Assembly (NCBI GenBank): GCA_910577675.1
Contig: CAJTOR010000001.1
Coordinates: 157,515-221,514 of the forward strand
Length of the DNA stretch: 64,000 nt
DNA from: an uncultured Lachnospiraceae bacterium
Lineage (GTDB): Bacteria > Bacillota > Clostridia > Lachnospirales > Lachnospiraceae
Reading direction: 5' to 3'
The notes under the pieces are model-generated. The model was not told the origin of the DNA and did not search any database. It was given only the letters and a program-made list of their open reading frames with translations. Made by a program: the position numbers and the translations under genes. Positions 9,107 to 18,820 of this stretch are shown piece by piece (the stretch's first letter is position 1; the number at the start of each line of letters is the position of its first letter).

Positions 9107-11053
9107 CTATTCCACATACAAAATCAAGTCGCTGTTTTTATTGACTTTCTCCCCCGGCAGAGGGAACTGCTCCTTCACCTTCTCCCCCTCCCCGATAATA
9201 TACAGCTCCCCTTCCGAATATGCAGCAAACTCCGTTTTTGCTTCCTTTATCCCCTTGCCTGTAAAATCCGGAACAACATCGGTGCCAAGCGAATATTCCT
9301 TTAGTTCCTGTTCGCTGTAATCCGGTACAATATTTAAATACGGCAGAATATTTTCAAAAATCTCCCCCGCAACCGGTGCGGCGATCGTTCCCCCGTAATA
9401 GATGCCCTCCGGCTCATCAATCATAACCAATACCATAACCTGCGGGTCGGATGCCGGGGCAAAACCAAGGAACGACGCGATATATCTGCCCGTCCTCCTC
9501 GGAAGTTTTTCCGAGGTTGCCGTCTTGCCGCCGATATGAAGCCCCGCCACATACGCGCGCTTTCCTGTTCCCTCAGCGACCACCGCCTCCAAAAGTTCCC
9601 GCATCATCCCGCTCGTCTGTTCGGATACCGCTCCCTCCTCCTCATCATAGTGGAAGGTTTTCACCGTCACTTTCTCGGCATTCTCCACATAGATACCAAA
9701 GTGTGGAGTAACCAGTTTCCCCCCGTTGACCGCCGCACTTGCCGCGCGCATCAATTGCAGGGGCGTGATCTGGAAGGACTGCCCAAAGGACATGGTTGCC
9801 AGTTCTACCGCCTTAATATTTTCCAATTTATGTAAAATCGAGTTGGCTTCCCCCGGCAAATCCACACCGGTGCGGCGCGTCAGACCCAGTTTGTCAAAAT
9901 AATACAAAAACCGCTCTGCCCCGACCCTGGCTCCAACTTCCATAAAAACCGGATTGCAGGAGTTCATTATCCCCTGCTTAAAATCCTCGCTCCCGTGCCC
10001 GCCAACCTTATGGCAGCGTATCGTCCGGTCTTCCACAAGTTTGTATCCCGGACAGTAAAATCTGTCGCTAAGCCCCACCACCCCCTCCTCAAGGGCAGCC
10101 GTTGCCGTCACGATCTTAAAAGCGGACCCCGGCTCATAGGTATCGTTGATACAGGGATTTCGCCACATGGCATTTAAAAGTTCGTTTTTCTCTGTGTCGG
10201 TCAGACTTTCCACATCGCTTTCGCCAAGCACCGGCGCGGTCAGGGTATACGGTTCATTCAGGTCAAATTCCGGCACATTAACCATCGCGTAAATCTCGCC
10301 GTTCTGCGGGTTCATCACAATAATGCTGACCCGGTTCGCCCCCTTTGCCTCGTAGACCTTTGTGGCAGCCTGCTCGGCAAACTGCTGTATCACAATATCA
10401 AGACTTGTATGCAGATGGTTGCCCGGAACAGGCTCCTCCCTGTTCTCCGCCGTATTCTCAAGTTCAAGCCCATGCGCTGTTGTCATGGTCAGTATCTTCC
10501 CAGGTGTTCCCTGCAAATATTTATCATACTCAACCTCAAGCCCTATAATCCCCTGGTTGTCACTCCCTGTAAACCCGAGCACCTTCGATGCCAGGGAGCC
10601 GAACGGGTAAAAACGCTTGTAGTCTTCATCCACCATCACCCCGTCAAGGTTTAAGTCGCGTATTGCATCCGCAGTTTCTTTATCCACATTTGCCTTTATC
10701 CGCTCAATCGAGGAATATTTTTCCACGCGCTTTCGCACCGTTTCCTCAGAAAGCCCAAGAATCCCTGAAAGTTTTTCAATCACTTCCTCCGGGTTGGTTA
10801 TCTGGTTATGTATCACGGAGATCGTGCAGACCGGCTTATTATCCGCAATCACCACACCGTTGCGGTCATAGATCAGTCCCCGCTCCGCTTTTATGCTGCG
10901 CTCCCGCTCGTGCAGTTCCTTCGCCCGCTCGGCGTAGCGGTCTGTGACAAAAACCATAAAATAGGCAAGCCTTGCACAAATTACAAGCATCCCCGCAAGA
11001 AGCATCGCAAGCAGCAGGAAAAGCCCCCGCTTCTGGTAAGAAAGAAAATGCAT
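9107..11053 (-). CDS. SpoVD-type class B penicillin-binding protein with PASTA domain
   Basis: D,D-transpeptidase that cross-links peptidoglycan, probably the SpoVD-like partner of the downstream SEDS protein. 648 residues from the ATG at 11053 (AAGGAA upstream); the longer frame to 11161 has no binding site. A single N-terminal membrane helix (RGLFLLLAMLLAGMLVICA) is followed by the PBP dimerisation domain (RGLIYDRNGVVIADN) and the transpeptidase motifs SxxK (EPGSAFKIVT) and SxN (SCN). The third motif reads GGKTATSEK, that is KTA rather than KTG. A C-terminal PASTA domain (VVPDFTGKGIKEAKTEF) ends the protein. It lies directly after a second class B PBP gene, as a tandem paralogue. Confidence 0.9.
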   Translation of the reverse strand: MHFLSYQKRGLFLLLAMLLAGMLVICARLAYFMVFVTDRYAERAKELHERERSIKAERGLIYDRNGVVIADNKPVCTISVIHNQITNPEEVIEKLSGILGLSEETVRKRVEKYSSIERIKANVDKETADAIRDLNLDGVMVDEDYKRFYPFGSLASKVLGFTGSDNQGIIGLEVEYDKYLQGTPGKILTMTTAHGLELENTAENREEPVPGNHLHTSLDIVIQQFAEQAATKVYEAKGANRVSIIVMNPQNGEIYAMVNVPEFDLNEPYTLTAPVLGESDVESLTDTEKNELLNAMWRNPCINDTYEPGSAFKIVTATAALEEGVVGLSDRFYCPGYKLVEDRTIRCHKVGGHGSEDFKQGIMNSCNPVFMEVGARVGAERFLYYFDKLGLTRRTGVDLPGEANSILHKLENIKAVELATMSFGQSFQITPLQLMRAASAAVNGGKLVTPHFGIYVENAEKVTVKTFHYDEEEGAVSEQTSGMMRELLEAVVAEGTGKRAYVAGLHIGGKTATSEKLPRRTGRYIASFLGFAPASDPQVMVLVMIDEPEGIYYGGTIAAPVAGEIFENILPYLNIVPDYSEQELKEYSLGTDVVPDFTGKGIKEAKTEFAAYSEGELYIIGEGEKVKEQFPLPGEKVNKNSDLILYVE

Positions 11054-11157
11054 CCCGTTCCTTCCTTCCGGTTCTCCTCTCTTTCCTTCCATGTATATTC
11101 GCACACTGCAAAATTCATACCCCCATACTTCCGATATAGCCTCCTTCCGGCAAAATA

Positions 11158-13095
11158 TCACTCCGCCGGGGCGGCCGGATCAGGAGAAGTCCCCCCGTTA
11201 GGGTCTATAATATCCCCCTCCTGTATACCGGAAAGATCCGTATTTGGATCGTTTACTGGCAGGTCAATATGATAATTGATCTCCCCTTCCGGGTAGATGC
11301 CAAGATATGGCAGTATCTCCTCAAGTATTTCACTCGTCAGTGCCGTGGCAAGCGAACTGCTTGCTTTTTTCTCCTCGTCATGTATCTCGTCGATCACGAC
11401 ATAGATTACTACCTGCGGGTCATCAGTCGGGACACAGCCGATAAAAGAAACAACATATTTCTGGTTTTCCTTATCGCGCACGCCCTTCTGTGCCGTCCCG
11501 GTCTTGCCGCCGACTAAGTATCCTTCAACCTTCGCCGGGGAAGCCGTCCCGCTATCCACTGTCATAAACATTGCCTGGCGCATAAACTCCGAAGTTTTTT
11601 CTGAGACGGAGGCAGTCAGCACCACCCCCTGATTCTCGTAAACCACAGTTCCCGCCGCATTGCGTATCTGCTCCACCACATGGGGCTGATAATAATATCC
11701 CCCGTTTACAAGGGAGCAGAAAGCGGACGCAAGCTGCACCATCGTGATATTAAAACTCTGCCCGAAACTTGAGGTGGCAAGCTCCGTCACATTCAGATTC
11801 TCCAGTGAAATCAGGATGCTCCCGCTCTCGCCCGGCAGGTCAACACCCGTCTTCTGCCCAAAACCGAAATGCTCCTGGTAGCGGTAGAACTCATCCCTGC
11901 CTAACAGTTCACCGATTGACATAAGGGCAGGATTGCAGGACTTCATAAGTGCCTCCGTCAAAGTCACAACCCCATGCCCGGAACGGCGGTTGCAGTTAAT
12001 GCGGTAACCCGCCACATTGCGGTAACCGTCACAGGTAAATGTATCCGCTGCCTTAACTAAGTTTTCCTCCAGGGCTGCCGCCACAGTAAATGGCTTGAAA
12101 GTTGAACCCGGCTCATAGGTGTCGCTGATACAGAAATTGCGCCACATCCGGTTTAACGCATTTAAAGTTTCCTCCTCGCTCATTGCCTCAATCTCTTCCT
12201 GCGTATAGTACGCGGAAAGGTTTCTCGGCTCATTCAGGTCAAATCCCTCGTTCGATACCATCGCATAAATGGCACCGTTGTTCGGGTTCATCACAATCAC
12301 ACCTGTATTTTCACATTTCCATGTGCTGCGGAACTCCTTTATCTTCTTCTCCACAATGCGCTGCACGTTCACATCCAGGGTTGAAACAATGGTATCGCCG
12401 TCGGTCGCTGGTTTTTCAACCTTTATGCGGTTCAGTTCCGAATCATAATAACCGTACTCCCTGCCGTTTGTCCCGATCAATTCCGTGTTATAGTACTGTT
12501 CAATCCCCCATGTCCCAATATCGCCCCCCACCGTGTAACCGATCACATGGGACGCTAAGGAACCAAAGGGATAATTTCTTATGTACTCCTCCTCAAACCA
12601 CACTCCCTGTATCTGCTTGCGCTGCTTGCTTTTTGCCACATACTCCTCAAAAGCCAGTTTGCTCTCAAGGCTCTGCTGCCGCAAAAGCCTGATATAAGCA
12701 CTTTTAGGCTTCTCTGCCAGTATATTCCTAAGCTCGTTCGCATCAAGCCCGTAGATGGCTACAAGCGCTTCGATGGTTGGCTCCGCATAGGATGTATCCA
12801 TATTGATAATGCTCGGGTCAAAAATCACATTAAATACCTTTGTGCTCCTCGCGAGCACCACACCATTGCGGTCGAGGATATCTCCCCGCCGGTACGGAAG
12901 GTTTGTATTTGTCCCAAGACTCTGCTGTGCCAATACTTTTTTGCCGTAATCTTCCTCCTTGTTCACATGAAGCCAGGCAAGACGGGCACACAGTCCGAAA
13001 ATCAATGCAAAAACCACGCAAAATACAAAGAGCAATGCCCCCTGCATCCTGCGTGTGAACCGCTTTACATTTGTTTTTGTCCTTCTAACACTCAT
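11158..13095 (-). CDS. class B penicillin-binding protein (PBP2B/FtsI type)
   Basis: Septal transpeptidase of the dcw cluster. 645 residues: basic cytoplasmic start (MSVRRTKTNVKRFTRR), membrane helix (about 17-40), dimerisation domain with RRGDILDRNGVVLARS, transpeptidase motifs SxxK (EPGSTFKPFT), SxN (SCN) and canonical KTGTAQ (GGKTGTAQKGV). The C-terminal tail is acidic and Pro-rich and has no PASTA repeat, unlike the paralogue immediately downstream. The start codon at 13095 has only a weak upstream AGGAAAG. Following ftsL is the standard place for ftsI/pbpB, so this copy is the likelier division enzyme and the downstream one the likelier sporulation enzyme (inference). Confidence 0.9.
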   Translation of the reverse strand: MSVRRTKTNVKRFTRRMQGALLFVFCVVFALIFGLCARLAWLHVNKEEDYGKKVLAQQSLGTNTNLPYRRGDILDRNGVVLARSTKVFNVIFDPSIINMDTSYAEPTIEALVAIYGLDANELRNILAEKPKSAYIRLLRQQSLESKLAFEEYVAKSKQRKQIQGVWFEEEYIRNYPFGSLASHVIGYTVGGDIGTWGIEQYYNTELIGTNGREYGYYDSELNRIKVEKPATDGDTIVSTLDVNVQRIVEKKIKEFRSTWKCENTGVIVMNPNNGAIYAMVSNEGFDLNEPRNLSAYYTQEEIEAMSEEETLNALNRMWRNFCISDTYEPGSTFKPFTVAAALEENLVKAADTFTCDGYRNVAGYRINCNRRSGHGVVTLTEALMKSCNPALMSIGELLGRDEFYRYQEHFGFGQKTGVDLPGESGSILISLENLNVTELATSSFGQSFNITMVQLASAFCSLVNGGYYYQPHVVEQIRNAAGTVVYENQGVVLTASVSEKTSEFMRQAMFMTVDSGTASPAKVEGYLVGGKTGTAQKGVRDKENQKYVVSFIGCVPTDDPQVVIYVVIDEIHDEEKKASSSLATALTSEILEEILPYLGIYPEGEINYHIDLPVNDPNTDLSGIQEGDIIDPNGGTSPDPAAPAE

Positions 13096-13122
13096 ACATG
13101 ACCACTTATCTTTCCTGAATCT

Positions 13123-13767
13123 TTACGGAACCAGCTTATCCAGGATGGAAGCCGCCGCTTCCGGGATATCCGCATGCTGCCTGACATAACTTAAATCTGC
13201 CGGGTCATAGTAAATGACAGTGTTTTTGTTAGGAAAAACCATGCCGTACTCGCCCACAGCGGTCTGGTAGATCGCGTCCAGGTCGATATTTTCCACCAGC
13301 GCCTGCTCCTTTCCCGCATTCGTATCCGTAAGCACCAAAAGCTCGTCCTTTAACGAGGCGACCGCCTTGTCAAGACGCGACGATTCCGCCTTTAGGTCAA
13401 GGTAGCGCACACAGAGGAATCCCACTAAAAACATGGCACCGCACAGCGTTATTATACCGAAAAATCCGATGCCGCGGCTGATGGAAAATAATCTTTTTTC
13501 ATCGCGCTGCTCCTGCTGCCTAACAAGGCGCTCATATCGGTCCGGCTCCCTCTGCGGAATCTTTTTGCGGACAGGCTCCCTTGTCGCCGGTTTCCTTTTC
13601 GGCAAAGCTCTCTCCCGCTCCCTTGTTGCCGGCTGCGCGGACGCATATCCCTTTTTCTTTTTTGTCCCGCCCGCCGGCTGCCCCTGTGGTGTATTTAATT
13701 TTCTGACCGTACTTCCATGTACATAATAATCCGGATCGTAATGATATGGATTTTTCCTTTCCGCCAT
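13123..13767 (-). CDS. ftsL: FtsL-like cell division protein
   Basis: Small bitopic protein expected to form a coiled-coil complex with DivIC and FtsQ. 214 residues, longer than usual because of a ~95-residue basic cytoplasmic extension rich in Lys, Arg, Gln and Pro (NTPQGQPAGGTKKKKGYAS). A membrane helix (about 98-120, GIGFFGIITLCGAMFLVGF) is followed by a short heptad-like helix (SSRLDKAVASLKDELLVLT). The ATG at 13767 has GGAGAGG upstream. Assignment rests on topology and on its place between rsmH and the PBP gene; FtsL proteins share little sequence. Confidence 0.75.
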   Translation of the reverse strand: MAERKNPYHYDPDYYVHGSTVRKLNTPQGQPAGGTKKKKGYASAQPATRERERALPKRKPATREPVRKKIPQREPDRYERLVRQQEQRDEKRLFSISRGIGFFGIITLCGAMFLVGFLCVRYLDLKAESSRLDKAVASLKDELLVLTDTNAGKEQALVENIDLDAIYQTAVGEYGMVFPNKNTVIYYDPADLSYVRQHADIPEAAASILDKLVP

Positions 13768-13787
13768 CCGAATCCTCTCCTTCCCCT

Positions 13788-14735
13788 CTAGCCCCTGCGC
13801 TCAAATATCCGCAACTTCGCGCTCTTTGCCCTCGGGTTCATCAAAAGCTCCTCCTCACCCGGAAGAATCGGCTTCTTTGTCAATACCACCCCTTTTGGCT
13901 TTTTCCCGCATGCACATACCGGGAAACTGGGCGGACAGGTACAGGGGTTTTCCGCCCGCTTAAAACTTAATTTTACAATCCGATCCTCAAGCGAGTGGAA
14001 CGTGATAATGCACAGTCTTCCCCCCTCGCCTAAAAGATCGATCATCGCATCAATCGAATCCTTCAGTACCTCAAGTTCCCGGTTCAACTCGATGCGGATC
14101 GCCTGGAAGGTCCGCTTGGAAGGATGTCCTCCCCCCTCCCTCGCCCTCGCCGGGATCGCCGCACGTATCACCTCATTCAAGTCAAATGTTGTCAAGAGCT
14201 CTTTTTTTTCGCGCGCCCGCACAATATGTTTTGCGATATTCTTTGCGAAGCGCTCCTCGCCGTAATCCCTTATCACCCGAAAAAGTTCCTGCTCACTGTA
14301 ACCGTTCACAATATCCCTCGCTGTCAGAGGGGAGCGGTCGTCCATCCGCATATCGAGCGGCGCGTCCACACGGTAGGAAAATCCCCTTTTAGGCGTGTCA
14401 AGCTGATAGGAGGAAACCCCCAGGTCAAGCAGTATCCCGTCCACCTTACTAATTCCCTCTCCCTCTAAGATTTCCCGGATATTGCAAAAATTATTCCGGA
14501 CAATGGCAACGCGCTCTCCAAAAGGTGCAAGGCGCGCTCCTGCGGCACGGATGGCATCGGCATCCTGGTCGATCCCGACCAGGTGCCCATGTTCTGACAG
14601 CGCGGCGGCAATCTTCTCGGAATGCCCCGCACCGCCCATCGTCCCATCCACATAAATTCCGTCCGGACGTATATTCAGACCCCCGATGCACTCTGTAAGC
14701 ATAACGGAGATATGGCAAAACTTTGTTTCCTCCAT
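13788..14735 (-). CDS. rsmH: 16S rRNA (cytosine1402-N4)-methyltransferase RsmH
   Basis: SAM-dependent methyltransferase for C1402 of 16S rRNA, long known as MraW. 315 residues from the ATG at 14735 with GGAGGAACA directly upstream; the frame extends further to 14861 without a binding site. Motifs seen: [35 protein letters not shown] (SAM site), [30 protein letters not shown] and [12 protein letters not shown]. It follows mraZ by 10 nt and precedes ftsL. Confidence 0.97.
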   Translation of the reverse strand: MEETKFCHISVMLTECIGGLNIRPDGIYVDGTMGGAGHSEKIAAALSEHGHLVGIDQDADAIRAAGARLAPFGERVAIVRNNFCNIREILEGEGISKVDGILLDLGVSSYQLDTPKRGFSYRVDAPLDMRMDDRSPLTARDIVNGYSEQELFRVIRDYGEERFAKNIAKHIVRAREKKELLTTFDLNEVIRAAIPARAREGGGHPSKRTFQAIRIELNRELEVLKDSIDAMIDLLGEGGRLCIITFHSLEDRIVKLSFKRAENPCTCPPSFPVCACGKKPKGVVLTKKPILPGEEELLMNPRAKSAKLRIFERRG

Positions 14736-14745
14736 TGTTCCTCCA

Positions 14746-15099
14746 CTAAAATATAAGCCCCTGCGCTGCCGCTGCCTCCGCAGCGCTCTCCATATCCCCG
14801 GATGGATTCGCATCAAAACATTCGCCATCCCAAAGCTCAACCCTGTCAAATATACCGACAAAGACAGCTTCCTTTTTTATCCCGCTCCTAAGATGCGCGG
14901 GGATCATTATCCTTCCCTGCCCGTCCATCTCCATCTTTGCAGCGTTCGCGAGAAAATAGCGCTGGAGCTGTTTGGCTTCTTTTGTGCGCAGCAGACTCTT
15001 TAACTGTTTTACAAATCCCTCCCATTTTTCATCCGGGTAAAGGAAAAGGCAGCCGTCAAGCCCCACTGCAAACCACTTTCCACCATTTTCATCCCCCAT
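14746..15099 (-). CDS. mraZ: MraZ homologue lacking its first AbrB half-domain
   Basis: MraZ is normally a ~143-residue DNA-binding repressor of the dcw operon built from two SpoVT/AbrB-like repeats. Here the frame starts at ATG 15099 (117 residues; a TTG at 15132 would add 11). It aligns only from the end of the first repeat ([17 protein letters not shown]) onward. The second repeat, with its DxxGR core ([15 protein letters not shown]), is intact. The expected N-terminal GEYxHxxDxKGR motif is found in none of the three frames between here and lgt. The ribosome binding site is weak (TCGGG). It is either a decayed gene or a single-repeat variant. Confidence 0.7.
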   Translation of the reverse strand: MGDENGGKWFAVGLDGCLFLYPDEKWEGFVKQLKSLLRTKEAKQLQRYFLANAAKMEMDGQGRIMIPAHLRSGIKKEAVFVGIFDRVELWDGECFDANPSGDMESAAEAAAAQGLIF

Positions 15100-15235
15100 T
15101 TTACCCGATATGCATGAAAAAAGCAAGTCCAAATTATTAAGAAAACCTTACGTAACACAAAAAAAAGTGCGAAAAAAGAAGGTTTTTGCCACATATTACG
15201 CAACAAAAACCCCCTTTTACTTTTTTCTAAGATAT

Positions 15236-16165
15236 TCATTTTTTCCTCATGGCAGATACCTTGGAAAGAATAAACAAAGTAATCCCGGACAGGAAAAACA
15301 CTGCGGAAATCAACTGTGATACCGGAAGGGATGTCCCCCACATAAAGAGCCTGTCCGTCCTTAATCCTTCCATCCAGAATCTTCCCGCCCCATAGCCGAC
15401 AAGGTACAAAAACAGAAGTTCCCCATCTGTCTTTTTATACCTGGAATAGACTAGGAGCAGGATAAGCAAAAACAGGTTCCACATCGACTCATACAGGAAG
15501 GTCGGGTGCACCTGTATGTACTCCACCCCCTCAACAAATACCGTATTATTCCGGATTTCAATAATTCTCCCAAGGGCTTCCTGCTGCCCGGCATAGCGCT
15601 TTTCTAGCACCGCTAAGGAACAATTATAATCATTGCCCACAACCCTTCGGTCAAGCTGCATGGCAAAAATCCCGTCCGTATAGACACCGAATGCCTCGCG
15701 GTTAAAAAAATTGCCAAAGCGACCGATCGCCTGTCCTAACAGGAGGGATGGCATACACAAATCGGCAAGCCTTAAAAAATTAATTTTTTTTATCCTTGCA
15801 TATACCGCTGCCGTAAGCGCTCCCGCAAAAATACCGCCGTAAATCGCCATGCCGCCCGTCCTAAGATTAAAGACCGATACCGGATTTTCCTTAAAAGAGT
15901 CCCAGGCAAAAACCACGTAGAACAGCCTTGCCCCAGCCACGGAAAACAGGATCGCATAAAGCGCAAAATCGATAATCATATCCGGGTTTATCCCCGCGCG
16001 TTTTGCCCTGAAGCAGGCAAGCAGCACCCCGAGCAGTATCCCCGAAACAATAATTATCCCGTAATACATAACATCAATCCCAAACAGTGTTATGCCATTG
16101 CCAACCCCCGAAAAAAATATCCCCAGATTCGGGAAACGGATATCCGTTTTTACCCCCTGCAACAT
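15236..16165 (-). CDS. lgt: prolipoprotein diacylglyceryl transferase Lgt
   Basis: Integral membrane enzyme that attaches diacylglycerol to the lipobox cysteine of prolipoproteins. 309 residues with about seven hydrophobic helices. The family signature GRFGNFFNREAFG is present within LLLGQAIGRFGNFFN, as are RTGGMAIYGGIFAG and HPTFLYESMWNL. GGAGG lies 4-5 nt before the ATG at 16165. It lies 33 nt downstream of ychF. The GH5 protein further right carries a lipobox and is a likely substrate. Confidence 0.96.
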   Translation of the reverse strand: MLQGVKTDIRFPNLGIFFSGVGNGITLFGIDVMYYGIIIVSGILLGVLLACFRAKRAGINPDMIIDFALYAILFSVAGARLFYVVFAWDSFKENPVSVFNLRTGGMAIYGGIFAGALTAAVYARIKKINFLRLADLCMPSLLLGQAIGRFGNFFNREAFGVYTDGIFAMQLDRRVVGNDYNCSLAVLEKRYAGQQEALGRIIEIRNNTVFVEGVEYIQVHPTFLYESMWNLFLLILLLVYSRYKKTDGELLFLYLVGYGAGRFWMEGLRTDRLFMWGTSLPVSQLISAVFFLSGITLFILSKVSAMRKK

Positions 16166-16198
16166 AATGCCTCCATCCGGCGCAGCCCCACCTGCATT

Positions 16199-17317
16199 TT
16201 ACACGTTAAAGCGGAAGAGGACAACATCCCCGTCCTGCACAACATATTCCTTCCCCTCCGAGCGCACAAGCCCTTTTTCCTTCGCAGCGTTAAAACTGCC
16301 GCAACCAACCAAGTTGTCGTAACTTACGACTTCCGCCCGGATAAATCCCCTCTCAAAATCCGAGTGGATCTTCCCGGCAGCCTGCGGGGCTCTCGTCCCA
16401 CTCTCAATGGTCCATGCCCTGGTTTCCTTTGGTCCCGCTGTCAGGTAGCTAATCAGCCCCAGAAGATCATAACTTGCCTTAACAAGCTTTTCCAGACCTG
16501 ACTCGGCTATGCCAAGCTCCTCCAAAAACATCTTCTTCTCATCCTCGTCAAGTTCCGCAATCTCCTGTTCGATCTGCGCACAGATCACAAATACCTGTGC
16601 CACTGGTGCCTGCTCATTCTCACATTCGCTCTGCGCATACTCCTTCACTTTCTGCACATAATCATTCCCCGCACCATCGCCTGCCAATTCTTCTTCCTTT
16701 ACGTTTGCCGCATAGATTACATGCTTGTAGGTAAGGAGGTTGAAAGAATCAATCATCTGTGTTTCTTCCTCGTCCATACATGGGAAAATCCTCGCAAGCT
16801 TCCCAGCCTCCATATGTTTTATCAGGCGCGCAAGTAAATCCGCTTCCTTCGCCGCCTCCTTATTTCCTGCCGCCGTCTTTTTTACCCTCGCATAGCGCCT
16901 CTCAAGCACCTCCAAATCCGAGAATAAAAGTTCAAGGTTGATGGTTTCAATATCGCGCACAGGATCAATACTGCCTTCTACATGGATGATATTGGAATCC
17001 TCAAAACAGCGGACCACATGTACAATCGCATCCACCTCGCGGATATTGGCAAGGAACTGGTTGCCAAGCCCCTCCCCCTTTGACGCGCCTTTGACAAGCC
17101 CCGCAATATCCACGAATTCAATTGTTGCAGGGACAACACGCTCGGATGTATAAAGATCCCCGAGTACTTTAAGCCTCTCATCCGGAACCGGGACAATCCC
17201 GATATTCGGATCGATTGTACAGAACGGGTAATTTGCCGACTCAGCCCCCGCTTTTGTCAATGAATTAAACAATGTACTCTTTCCCACATTTGGCAGACCA
17301 ACTATGCCTAGTTTCAT
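16199..17317 (-). CDS. ychF: redox-regulated ATPase YchF (Obg family)
   Basis: Cytosolic P-loop NTPase related to Obg that binds ribosomes and prefers ATP. 372 residues from the ATG at 17317 (AGAGG upstream). The start [20 protein letters not shown] carries the P-loop; then [15 protein letters not shown], the G3 motif [24 protein letters not shown], and the C-terminal TGS-like domain ([20 protein letters not shown]). The NxxE in place of NKxD is typical of YchF (YAANVKEEE). Confidence 0.95.
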   Translation of the reverse strand: MKLGIVGLPNVGKSTLFNSLTKAGAESANYPFCTIDPNIGIVPVPDERLKVLGDLYTSERVVPATIEFVDIAGLVKGASKGEGLGNQFLANIREVDAIVHVVRCFEDSNIIHVEGSIDPVRDIETINLELLFSDLEVLERRYARVKKTAAGNKEAAKEADLLARLIKHMEAGKLARIFPCMDEEETQMIDSFNLLTYKHVIYAANVKEEELAGDGAGNDYVQKVKEYAQSECENEQAPVAQVFVICAQIEQEIAELDEDEKKMFLEELGIAESGLEKLVKASYDLLGLISYLTAGPKETRAWTIESGTRAPQAAGKIHSDFERGFIRAEVVSYDNLVGCGSFNAAKEKGLVRSEGKEYVVQDGDVVLFRFNV

Positions 17318-17366
17318 ATGATAATCCTCTTTTCCGCAGGCTTTTCCCCGCCCGCTTTCGTAATAT

Positions 17367-18080
17367 TTATCCCGCGCCATATAACGCGGTATCCGCAGAC
17401 TCCACCATCAGAAGCTCCCCCTCGCTAAATTCTACCGAAAGCTCTTCCCCACATGCCTCATTGCTGATACAGCGGCTGCTTTCTTTCCTGAGTGTGTAGC
17501 CGTCAAGCGGATAACAAAATCCCTTTAATGTAATTCCTGAAACCTCTTTGGTAAATGCGACAAAAGAAATATATTTCCCAAGCAATTCTTTTTTAGAAAG
17601 ACAAAATCCGCGCCCATGCATGGACAGACGGTTATGTGCATCAAGAATGCATGCGGGAACGCCCGCTGCTTCAAATTGGGAGAGCATTGATATATTAGCG
17701 AGCGTATGGTCAAGCCTGGTTCCCGTCGCCCCGATCAGAAGAACCTGCTCGGGAAAGAACCGGTCCGATACATTTCCCTGCGCTTTTGTTTTTTCCTCCT
17801 CAAACCGGAGCGCAAGTTTTACCGCGATTTCCATATCCGTATCGTCTTTCTGCGGATTATACTTTTTTACCGAAATATTTGGGAGGTTTTCCCAGTACGC
17901 CAGTTTTTCCTCGCCGAGTGTATCGAAATCCCCGACCAGATAATCCGCAGAAAGACCAAGTTTTTCCACTGCCAGCACCCCCGCGTCCACGGCGATGATA
18001 TGGTCAAATTCCCTCCCTTTCAAATAGGAGGAAGCCACCGGCAAAAAAACATCCCCACCCGCCACAATCAGGGTTGCCAT
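17367..18080 (-). CDS. thiN: thiamine diphosphokinase
   Basis: Transfers pyrophosphate from ATP to thiamine to make thiamine diphosphate. 237 residues. Diagnostic motifs: AVDAGVLAVEKLGLSADYLV, GDFDTLGEE, PQKDDTDMEIAV and GATGTRLDHTLANI. The start ATG overlaps the stop of the PilZ gene by one base (TAATG), so the two are translationally linked. It is commonly grouped with rsgA and rpe in Firmicutes, as here. Confidence 0.93.
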   Translation of the reverse strand: MATLIVAGGDVFLPVASSYLKGREFDHIIAVDAGVLAVEKLGLSADYLVGDFDTLGEEKLAYWENLPNISVKKYNPQKDDTDMEIAVKLALRFEEEKTKAQGNVSDRFFPEQVLLIGATGTRLDHTLANISMLSQFEAAGVPACILDAHNRLSMHGRGFCLSKKELLGKYISFVAFTKEVSGITLKGFCYPLDGYTLRKESSRCISNEACGEELSVEFSEGELLMVESADTALYGAG

Positions 18081-18820
18081 TACTTTTGTTTCCTCGCTTT
18101 TCTAAGCTGCTTGCGCTGCATTTCATAGATATATTTTGACAGGTTCCGGCTTGTTTCCTTAAACCGGCAGCCATAATAATACCGGAAGGAACCCTGCCTG
18201 CTCTCAAGCCTCCTCACTATCCTTGCACGGCAGTTAATTACGCCGAAATCCTTTGTCTGGAAATCAAATGTGATCTCATCGCCCGGCTCCAATTTCTGGT
18301 CCATATACAGCCCCGCACCATCCTCGCTGATATCCTTTAATACTGCCCGGCACTCCACATAGCGGAAGCAGTCCGCGCGCATTGCATCGGCATCCGGGTC
18401 ATAATTAAAAACCATCTCGCTGTGCAGTTCCTGTGTCAGGTCAAAATCGCGCAGGTGCTTCGCGTCGTACACCAGATACTCCACCACCAGTTTTTCCCCG
18501 ACAAACACGCGGTAGGCATTGCGGCGGTTAAAGCTTTCGCCTTCCTCCTCCGAGTAAAAGCAGTGGAGCTTCTGCCCGTTAACTTCCGTCATCCCGCCTA
18601 CAACCGACCTCCATTTCCACATTTTCTCTTCCTCGCGGTAAACAAGGTCTATTTTATCCGTTTCCAAAAACTCAAACACTCGCGTTTTGCTCGCGATCGG
18701 GGTCACACATACACATCCGTCCGACACATGTTCGATTTTGCTCACTACACGGTAATGATACCCCTCGCGGGTAACAAAAATTTCAAGAGGACGACCAATC
18801 ATCATCTCATTTAGCAGCAT
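18080..18820 (-). CDS. PilZ-domain protein, candidate c-di-GMP receptor
   Basis: 246 residues from the ATG at 18820, which has AAGGAGG 9 nt upstream; two codons further up is a TTG too close to the site. An N-terminal YcgR-like domain (about 1-85) precedes a C-terminal PilZ domain with both nucleotide-binding motifs: RNAYR (RxxxR) and DISEDGAGL (DxSxxG), about 60 residues apart. It overlaps rpe by 14 nt and thiN by 1 nt, placing it inside the conserved rsgA-rpe-thiN block. The target of the signal cannot be read from sequence; flagellar or cell-wall control are the usual roles of this architecture. Confidence 0.85.
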   Translation of the reverse strand: MLLNEMMIGRPLEIFVTREGYHYRVVSKIEHVSDGCVCVTPIASKTRVFEFLETDKIDLVYREEEKMWKWRSVVGGMTEVNGQKLHCFYSEEEGESFNRRNAYRVFVGEKLVVEYLVYDAKHLRDFDLTQELHSEMVFNYDPDADAMRADCFRYVECRAVLKDISEDGAGLYMDQKLEPGDEITFDFQTKDFGVINCRARIVRRLESRQGSFRYYYGCRFKETSRNLSKYIYEMQRKQLRKARKQK

